From Stentor roeselii (lineage: Eukaryota > Ciliophora > Heterotrichea > Heterotrichida > Stentoridae), in assembly GCA_006503475.1 (NCBI GenBank), contig RSEH01000010.1, positions 62,001 through 126,000 on the forward strand: a DNA stretch of 64,000 bases. Reading direction: 5' to 3'. The notes under the pieces are model-generated. The model saw only the letters and a program-made list of their open reading frames with translations, made no database searches and was not told the origin of the DNA. How positions within the stretch are numbered: position 1 is the stretch's first letter; each line of letters starts with the position of its first letter. The translations under genes were made by a program, and so were the position numbers. This document shows, piece after piece, positions 58,039 to 64,000 of this stretch.

Positions 58039-58569
58039 TTAAGGGAAAGCCTTCTTGGTCATGATATTATAGAAGTCCTCAGCACTGACCTGTCCGTCTC
58101 CATCAGAGTCGGCTCTCTCAATCATTTCCATTAATTCCTCATCAGTCATAGTTTCTCCGAGTTCCTTCGCAACTCTTCTCAAGTTCTTGATAGTGATATA
58201 TCCAGTCTTATCATCATCAAATAGTCTAAACACCTTATTGATATCTTCCTTCGTGTCCTTGTCACTCATTCTGGCAGTCATCATATCCAAGAACTCATCA
58301 AAGTCAATAGCACCTGAGCCGTCTTTATCCAAATCACTGATCATCTGATAGATTGTCTGATTTTTTGCTTCAAATCCAAGTGATTGCATTGCGGACTTCA
58401 ATTCAGCTGGGTCAATCGTTCCTGAACCGTCTGAGTCGAATAAGTCAAAAGCTTCCTTGATTTCTTCAATTTCGTCCTCTGTAAGGCCGGGTCTTTCGTA
58501 TTGCTTAGGGTTGAATGCCTTGGGTTGACTCACTGCTGGAGCTGCGGGTGCTGCGCCTCTTTTTGCCAT
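58039..58569 (-). CDS. Centrin
   Basis: 176 residues. N-terminal Ala/Pro-rich tail then four EF-hands: [48 protein letters not shown], with the centrin-specific [20 protein letters not shown] and [17 protein letters not shown]. Loops 1, 2 and 4 look functional; loop 3 is weaker, as usual. Centrins act in basal bodies and in contractile fibres with Sfi1-type partners, of which this window has candidates. TATAA directly before ATG. Confidence 0.95.
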   Translation of the reverse strand: MAKRGAAPAAPAVSQPKAFNPKQYERPGLTEDEIEEIKEAFDLFDSDGSGTIDPAELKSAMQSLGFEAKNQTIYQMISDLDKDGSGAIDFDEFLDMMTARMSDKDTKEDINKVFRLFDDDKTGYITIKNLRRVAKELGETMTDEELMEMIERADSDGDGQVSAEDFYNIMTKKAFP

Positions 58570-58677
58570 TTATATATTGTGGTCCATATTTAATTTGAAG
58601 TTTAAATTTTGACTGGATTTAGAAGGAAAGTCGATTATTTTTAGGGAATCATGAAGAGATTTTTATTATATTGATTA

Positions 58678-59562
58678 ATGAACGTTGGATGGATCGGCAC
58701 TGGCATCATGGGAAGGGCTATGGCGGAACATCTTGTTAAAGCTGGGTATTCTTTAACTGTTTATAACAGAAGTCTTGTGAAAGCGGAAAGTTTGCAGAAA
58801 CTTGGATGTAGGTTTGCGAGTGTTTCGGAGATTGCTGCTACGAGTGATATAGTGTTCACCATGGTCGGGTACCCAAGAGACGTGGAAGAAGTGATCCTAG
58901 GGCCAGAAGGAATTTTAGCAAATGCTCGTCCAGGGACATTAATCGTCGACCACACGACGTCCTCACCAAGTTTAGCCCATCGAATCTACACCAAAAGCCT
59001 TGAAAAAGGTCTTCAAGCCTTAGACGCTCCAGTCTCAGGAGGAGAAATCGGAGCTCTTCAAGGTAAATTAGCAATCATGGTAGGAGGAGAGGTCCAGGCC
59101 TTTGAAAGAGCGAAGCCTTTAATGGAAAAATACGGGCTCAACATTCAGCTGATGGGATCTTCTGGAGCTGGGCAGCATACGAAAATGACTAATCAAATCG
59201 TCATTGCTGGAAATGTCATTGGATTGGTCGAAGGACTTACTTATGCTGTCAAGGCTGGACTTAATGCTAATCAGGTTATTGACTTGATATCTAAAGGAGC
59301 TGCGGACTCTTTTCAGTTAAGAGTTTTAGGACCTTGTATTATGAAGGGTGACCTGGAGCCAAAATTCTACGTCGAGCACTTCGTAAAAGACATGGGTCTA
59401 GCTCTAGAAGAATGCAGTCGAATGCAAATATCTCTTCCAGGTTTATCCTTAGTAAACCAGCTTTACCTGACCTTAATGGCTCACGGAGAAGGTAAAAAAG
59501 GAACGCAAGCACTAATAAGAGCCCTTGAAAGAATGAACAACCTGAAAATATCTCCAACTTAA
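58678..59562 (+). CDS. Beta-hydroxyacid dehydrogenase (HIBADH/GLYR family)
   Basis: 294 residues. N-terminal NAD(P) fold GWIGTGIMGRAMAEHL, substrate loop DAPVSGGEIGA, catalytic lysine in GQHTKMTNQ (Lys169) and the all-helical C-terminal domain. The NRS after the second strand suggests NADP preference, as in glyoxylate/succinic semialdehyde reductases. No mitochondrial targeting peptide is obvious, so it is probably cytosolic. The substrate (3-hydroxyisobutyrate, tartronate semialdehyde or glyoxylate) cannot be fixed. The CDPK ATG is 11 bp after its stop. Confidence 0.92.
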   Translation: MNVGWIGTGIMGRAMAEHLVKAGYSLTVYNRSLVKAESLQKLGCRFASVSEIAATSDIVFTMVGYPRDVEEVILGPEGILANARPGTLIVDHTTSSPSLAHRIYTKSLEKGLQALDAPVSGGEIGALQGKLAIMVGGEVQAFERAKPLMEKYGLNIQLMGSSGAGQHTKMTNQIVIAGNVIGLVEGLTYAVKAGLNANQVIDLISKGAADSFQLRVLGPCIMKGDLEPKFYVEHFVKDMGLALEECSRMQISLPGLSLVNQLYLTLMAHGEGKKGTQALIRALERMNNLKISPT

Positions 59563-59573
59563 CCAATTAAAAA

Positions 59574-61028
59574 ATGGGATGCATTCCTTCCGTGAAGCAA
59601 AGTAAATCAGAGCTCATAAAAAAACAAACAATGCGAGTGAGTATAAAACCAGGAATGTTCACAGGTTTCAACCAAGGCCACATAAGCCAAAACTACAAAG
59701 AAGTGCGAAAAATCGGCGAAGGGGCCTTCGCCCAAGTCTTCCTCTGTATTCACCACCCAACTCAGCAAAAACGTGCAATAAAAGCCATTCACAAGTCAGG
59801 TCTTCACTATGACCAGCTCGACACCGACAAGATGTTAAAAGAAATAAACGTTTTAAAGTCCTTAGACCATCCAAACATCCTCAGGTGTTACGAAATCTTC
59901 GAAGATAAAATGCATTATTACGTCGCTGTTGAGTACTGCGACGGAGGAGAACTTTTCACAAAACTAGCGAAAATGAAGATCTTTTCAGAGGAACAAGCTT
60001 CAAGAATAATGCTTCAGCTTTTGTCAGCTGTTTCTTATTGTCATGAAAGAAAAGTGATTCACCGTGATTTGAAACCTGAAAATATTTTACTTATGGAAAG
60101 TGATGAAACTTTAAGTATCAAAGTCGCTGACTTTGGAAGTTCTGTTATTTTAGATAGTAAGAAAAAACTCAGTGGGTGTTTCGGGTCTGCTTATTATATT
60201 GCTCCTGAGGTGTTACTTGGTGATTATAATGAAAAATGTGATATTTGGAGCTGTGGGATTATTATGTATATCATGCTCACTGGCAAAGCGCCTTATCGTG
60301 GACAGAACCAAAGCAACATCGTCAGGGCAATTAAGTTGAAACCTTTTCAACCAACTTCTGAGAACTGTTCAAAACTAAGCAGTGCAGCAATAGACCTGCT
60401 GAAGAAAATGTTAGATGTTGATCATGTGGTAAGAATTTCAGCAAAGCAAGCAATGACACATGACTGGATTCAACAACATCGAAAACAGTCTGTTGCGGAC
60501 TTAGCGGCTTCTATTCACTCTTTAGAAGGTTTTATTTCTACTACCAAGATCAAAGACGCTGTTCACATGTTTTTGGCGAGTCAGGTGATAAATCATGAAG
60601 AATGCAGAATTTTAACTGAACAGTTCAAAGTACTTGATAAGAACTCTGATGGGAAGATCTCGAAAGAAGAACTTATTGAAAATTATTGTCAAAGTCTTGA
60701 TAAAGATGAAGCTGTTCGACGTGCTGAGTATATCTTGTCACAAGTTGATGTTAATGGAAATGGCGAAATCGATTATACTGAGTTCTTGTCGGCTTGTATG
60801 AACTTTAAGAATTACTTGTCGAAAGAGACTTTGTATCGTGCTTTTCAAATGTTTGATGTCGATCGTAGTGGGTTTATTACGGTTGAAGAACTGAAAATGG
60901 TCCTTGGAGATGGAAACTCGTTTTCTGAAGATGTTTGGAAAGCTTTATTGAAACAGGTGGATACGAATGGAGATGGAGTTATTGAATTTAATGAGTTTCT
61001 TGAATTGATGATTGGGAAAAATAATTAA
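59574..61028 (+). CDS. Calcium-dependent protein kinase (CDPK)
   Basis: 484 residues. MGCIPSVKQ start (myristoyl plus Cys). Kinase about 44-302: GEGAFAQVF, HRDLKPENIL, DFGSSV, APEVL. Junction helix about 305-350, then four EF-hands with complete loops (DKNSDGKISKEE, DVNGNGEIDYTE, DVDRSGFITVEE, DTNGDGVIEFNE). The classic plant/alveolate CDPK layout, in which Ca2+ frees the kinase from the junction segment. Membrane-bound Ca2+ effector. Confidence 0.96.
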   Translation: MGCIPSVKQSKSELIKKQTMRVSIKPGMFTGFNQGHISQNYKEVRKIGEGAFAQVFLCIHHPTQQKRAIKAIHKSGLHYDQLDTDKMLKEINVLKSLDHPNILRCYEIFEDKMHYYVAVEYCDGGELFTKLAKMKIFSEEQASRIMLQLLSAVSYCHERKVIHRDLKPENILLMESDETLSIKVADFGSSVILDSKKKLSGCFGSAYYIAPEVLLGDYNEKCDIWSCGIIMYIMLTGKAPYRGQNQSNIVRAIKLKPFQPTSENCSKLSSAAIDLLKKMLDVDHVVRISAKQAMTHDWIQQHRKQSVADLAASIHSLEGFISTTKIKDAVHMFLASQVINHEECRILTEQFKVLDKNSDGKISKEELIENYCQSLDKDEAVRRAEYILSQVDVNGNGEIDYTEFLSACMNFKNYLSKETLYRAFQMFDVDRSGFITVEELKMVLGDGNSFSEDVWKALLKQVDTNGDGVIEFNEFLELMIGKNN

Positions 61029-61087
61029 TTTAACTTTTCGAGAAATAAAAATTTCAGAAACTTTAGAGATTTAGATATTGCATTATT

Positions 61088-61756
61088 CTAGATAATCCTT
61101 GAAGATTGGAAAAGAAGATTTTTCCTGATCTTTTGAGTCTCTTCGATACTTTTCGAGTCTTTACTAAATTTCCTGGTAAAATTTATAGAATAATTTCTAG
61201 ACCCTCTATCATTTTCCCTTCCAGTTCTCCTTTCCTTAAGTTCACTAGGAGGTCTAAAAGTTTCAAAGTTATCATCTTTCAACACCCTTTGTTCAGATCC
61301 AGTTTTTTTCAACCTTTCTTCAATTTCCATTCTTTTCCTTTGCTCAACATCAAGGTTTAAAGTCAACTTTTTAATTTTTTCTTCTTTTTCCCTTAAAAGA
61401 TTTTCCAGTTTTTCATTGACCATGGCCTGTGTTTTTAATTCTCGGTACTTCTGCTCAAAAAGATCTTTCATATGAAGTGCTTGTTCCAGTTGACTCTGCA
61501 GAATAACGACTTGATCATAACTCGGAAGAAGTTTTTTTAAAGATTCGTTTTCATCTAAAGCTTTTGATAACTTTAACTCGAGTTCTTTAAAGGCAGAAGG
61601 AGACTCAAATGCTGAGAACTTGTTTGAAAGATAATCGATTTCGAAGTCTTTTGCTTGGAGCTGAGCTCGTAATTCGCTTATTTTTATTTCCATTGAGTTA
61701 AGCTGGGCGATGTAGTATTGATTTGTTCGTCTTTGGGCTGAGGTCTCTGAATCCAT
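61088..61756 (-). CDS. Coiled-coil protein, unknown
   Basis: 222 residues; coiled coil over about 5-155, then a charged, basic tail. No family recognised. Convergent with the CDPK gene with 59 bp between stops. Confidence 0.68.
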   Translation of the reverse strand: MDSETSAQRRTNQYYIAQLNSMEIKISELRAQLQAKDFEIDYLSNKFSAFESPSAFKELELKLSKALDENESLKKLLPSYDQVVILQSQLEQALHMKDLFEQKYRELKTQAMVNEKLENLLREKEEKIKKLTLNLDVEQRKRMEIEERLKKTGSEQRVLKDDNFETFRPPSELKERRTGRENDRGSRNYSINFTRKFSKDSKSIEETQKIRKNLLFQSSRII

Positions 61757-61911
61757 TTCGCCTTTTATTGATTTAAATTTAGACGTTGAGGTTTAAAATA
61801 TTTAATGAAAAGATTGGCAGGACTTAGAAGGTTTATTGAGAAGTATGGAGAAATTATGGGAAATTATATGTTTTGGGAATTGGAAGGAGGAACTTTGGAA
61901 TGGGTGTTAGG

Positions 61912-62297
61912 TTAAATTCTTCTTCGAACTACTGGAAGTTCTATGAAATTTGATACTTTTTTCAAGGGTTTTCTTAAATTTTTCAGTTTTTTTCGTGTGT
62001 CTTCTAAAGTTTCCATCTCGGGAAGATACCTGATGAGCAGTTCAAATCCGAAGAAACTTGTCTTGTGAAGGTTTTTTTTTATTGCCCTGGCATGCTTCAA
62101 TGACTTCGCCTTGACTAAAAATTCTTCACAAAAGTTAAAATCTTTGATTTTTTGGATCCTATTTAAACCTACTCATCAACTCTTCCGTGTTTTTCACATT
62201 CCAAGAGAAGTTCATGAGCCAAGCCAAGTTTCGGTACATTCGAGACAATAAAAAAGAAACTTTCTTCAGCAAGAGTATAAACTTTATCTTCACTCAT
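61912..62297 (-). CDS. Small helical protein, two exons joined by a 14-nt intron (putative)
   Basis: 123 residues if GTAGGTTTAAATAG (62159-62172) is spliced. Exon 1 (MSEDKVYTLAEESFFFIVSNV to KHGRVDE) has a proper ATG; exon 2 continues IQKIKDFNFCEEFLVKAKSLKHARAI and ends VVRRRI with no ATG of its own near its start. Both parts look helical and charged. No family recognised. Alternative: a one-base sequence error beside a normal intron. Confidence 0.55.
62159..62172 (-). other. Putative 14-nt intron
   Basis: Coding strand GTAGGTTTAAATAG. GTA start, AG end, A at position 10, in-frame TAG; only 14 nt can join the two frames here. All other introns seen are 15 nt. Confidence 0.5.
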
Positions 62298-62396
62298 AAT
62301 AAAAAAGTCTAAATATAAGAGTTAATTTATTACATTAAAGAATTTTCAAGATTTTAGAAAAACAATTGAAAGGCTTTCATTTACCAAAATTGACTA

Positions 62397-62984
62397 TTAA
62401 CTCAGTTTTTTAAATGGACTGATGGTTTGACGGTGCAAAGGCGACCTTGGAGAAATCCGAGCGTTTAATGGAGCCAGGTCTTTACGGGAGAGACTTCTGG
62501 GTGTTAGTCTTTTAGTTTGAAGTTTTTCCACTTTTTCAATGGTTTCGGCTCTGTCTTCAACTTGAATGATTTCATTTTTACTTGCAGACCTAGGAAGAAT
62601 AACAGGTTCAGGCATTTTCGCCCTGGTGGTAGGACTCAAGTAGTCTCTATCAACATAATGAGTTTTTTTTTCAATGATTTTAAGTCTTTCATGGGCTAAT
62701 TTAGTTTCTTCTCTTTTCGCTTTTCTTTCTCTTTCTAACACCTTCTCGACCCAGATGTCTTCATGTCGAATAATCGGTTTTCTTAAAGTTTGCAAAAATC
62801 CATCATCAGCAAGTCCTTCTTCATAAAAACCATTGTTTAAGTAGTTATCTTTAATGCCTCCTTTTCCTTTCGGGCTTCCAATTTCTTCAAATTTTCTTGG
62901 ATCATCATGAAAAGGATGAGATTTTCTTAAGTCTTTTACTTTGACATCTGGAAGTTTCGTGTTTAAATCATGAGTGAACTCCAT
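62397..62984 (-). CDS. Unknown basic, Arg/Lys/Pro-rich protein
   Basis: 195 residues, charged, with a helix at about 75-110 (WVEKVLERERKAKREETKLAHERLKIIEKK) and a Ser/Pro/Arg tail. It resembles the disordered microtubule-associated proteins of cilia only in composition. 27 bp divergent from the DHHC gene. Confidence 0.65.
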   Translation of the reverse strand: MEFTHDLNTKLPDVKVKDLRKSHPFHDDPRKFEEIGSPKGKGGIKDNYLNNGFYEEGLADDGFLQTLRKPIIRHEDIWVEKVLERERKAKREETKLAHERLKIIEKKTHYVDRDYLSPTTRAKMPEPVILPRSASKNEIIQVEDRAETIEKVEKLQTKRLTPRSLSRKDLAPLNARISPRSPLHRQTISPFKKLS

Positions 62985-63011
62985 TTATTAGAGTAATGAA
63001 CCATCTTATAA

Positions 63012-63797
63012 ATGGACGCGTATCTGGCCTGGCTCATTGCAGGGTCTTCTTGGTTTTTCTTGTTGCTTGGCGCTTATACGATGACCTTTGAATTGGTGCC
63101 TAAGTGGCTGGCAGATGGTTTTGGAATCACTTATACTGGAGTTTTTATGATTGGGTTGTTTTATGTGTTTTTCTTCAATGCGATCATTTCTCATTTAAGA
63201 GCAACTTTCATGGAACCTGGATATACTCCGAAGTTCCCAGTACCTTTTGATATGCCTTTGGAACTTGTTAGGTACTGTGAGTATTGTGATCAGTGGAAAC
63301 CTGACAGGACACATCATTGCCGAGCTTGTAAAAAGTGTATTCATCGAATGGATCATCATTGTCCTTGGATCAATAATTGCGTTGGAGCTAGAAATCAGAA
63401 GTTTTTTTGCCTGTTTTTGTTTTATGTGTTCTGCTGTTGTTTTCAGACTCTTGTTATTATGGCTTATATTTCTTTTACTTACTTTGGGTTGAAAGATAAG
63501 TCTTTTCGTGGAGGGCTGGTTAGTTTGCTTGTTGCGGTATTCACTGGAGTCATTGCTAGTGTTTTTGTAATATTTACTGCTATTATGTTTTATGACCAGA
63601 TTGAAGTGGTCGTGAATAATCAGACTGAAGTTGAAAAGATGTCTAACAAAGCTGGAAAAACTCAAAGTATTTATGTTAATTTTCAAGCTGCTTTTGGTCA
63701 AAATTGGATAAATTGGCTTAATCCACTAGTGAATTCTCCTGAGCCTGATTATAGCGAAATGTTGTTTTTGACAACGAATAATTTAAAGCAGCAGTAA
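63012..63797 (+). CDS. DHHC palmitoyltransferase
   Basis: 261 residues. Four membrane spans (about 4-26, 36-58, 130-160, 165-195). The cysteine-rich domain between spans 2 and 3 is complete: CEYCDQWKPDRTHHCRACKK, then CIHRMDHHCPWINNCVGARN, with the DHHC catalytic motif. The TTxE-like site after span 4 is not obvious. It attaches palmitate to Cys of membrane proteins; several proteins in this window start with acylation-type Cys. TATAA directly before ATG. Confidence 0.94.
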   Translation: MDAYLAWLIAGSSWFFLLLGAYTMTFELVPKWLADGFGITYTGVFMIGLFYVFFFNAIISHLRATFMEPGYTPKFPVPFDMPLELVRYCEYCDQWKPDRTHHCRACKKCIHRMDHHCPWINNCVGARNQKFFCLFLFYVFCCCFQTLVIMAYISFTYFGLKDKSFRGGLVSLLVAVFTGVIASVFVIFTAIMFYDQIEVVVNNQTEVEKMSNKAGKTQSIYVNFQAAFGQNWINWLNPLVNSPEPDYSEMLFLTTNNLKQQ

Positions 63798-63897
63798 ACG
63801 ATATAATGCTTAGAGTAAAATGTAGGGTAATTAAGGATTAGTGTGTTTATAATAATTCTTTCAATAGATCATCATTCCTAACAATCCAAATAATTCT

Positions 63898-63926
63898 GAA
63901 TATTTTTCAAAAAATAAAAAATATTC
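63898..63926. other. AT-rich inverted repeat
   Basis: GAATATTTTT and AAAAATATTC (10 bp arms, 9-nt loop) about 100 bp after the DHHC stop. A weak hairpin that might shape a 3' end; could be chance in AT-rich DNA. Confidence 0.3.
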
Positions 63927-64000
63927 ACTATAAACCATCCTCCATTCCCTTCCTCCTTTCTTCATTCATAATTCTCTCAACATTAGATTATCCCAACTAA

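Noticed and set aside
1-64000. tRNA, rRNA, CRISPR, transposon or viral element
   Set aside because: I looked for T-loop-like GGTTCGAATC, rRNA phrases, regular repeats with spacers, transposase, reverse transcriptase, integrase and capsid motifs and saw none that I could support.

Overview
The window reads as macronuclear DNA of a heterotrich ciliate, most likely Stentor or a close relative. The evidence is: (1) eukaryotic genes packed almost end to end on both strands; (2) AT-rich DNA in which TAA, TAG and TGA all end reading frames, so the standard nuclear code is used, unlike most ciliates; (3) tiny spliceosomal introns of 15 nt beginning GTA, ending AG, with A at position 10, seven of which I could place in five genes because reading frames or conserved domains demand them; (4) several ciliary, centriolar and calcium-signalling genes and many protein kinases. 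The 15-nt introns are the published hallmark of Stentor coeruleus; the species itself is my inference.

Layout. 1-13845: Nudix hydrolase (cut by the window edge), SCP-type phosphatase, POT1/TEBP-alpha telomere protein, a coiled-coil/LRR pair that starts head to head 5 bp apart, CDK, ATG8, START protein and three unrecognised proteins. 13846-15980: a long gene-poor stretch holding copy A of a diverged duplicated segment and a LIM-like ORF fragment. 15981-27859: kinase-RING-IBR fusion, a conserved unknown, UvrD-type helicase, p24, NAP1, HSCB, RPL14, a PIERCE1-like microtubule inner protein, a rhodanese-DUSP phosphatase and a LITAF protein. 27904-51310: RCC1 and Sfi1-like proteins, MEKK-like and MOK kinases, TBC RabGAP, MFS transporter (two introns), FAIM-like protein, complex I CHCH subunit, PHD protein, PH-kinase, a USP-like pseudo-enzyme, coiled coils and a double calcyphosin. 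51311-53320: second gene-poor stretch with copy B of the duplicated segment. 53321-64000: two paralogous cyclic-nucleotide-type K+ channels, centrin, a beta-hydroxyacid dehydrogenase, CDPK, small unknowns and a DHHC palmitoyltransferase.

The genes form no operon-like pathway. By theme they give a cilium/basal-body set (MOK, PIERCE1-like, centrin, Sfi1-like and LRR coiled-coil proteins), a Ca2+/membrane-signalling set (CDPK, calcyphosin, K+ channels, several proteins with an MGxxx or MGC acylation start, DHHC transferase) and housekeeping genes. The most striking general features are the tiny introns, the extreme compaction (start codons 5, 10, 13 and 18 bp apart head to head; stops 0 bp apart or overlapping; one ATGA overlap) and a TATAA box abutting many start codons, which implies very short leaders. 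I saw no tRNA, rRNA, CRISPR array or intact mobile element.
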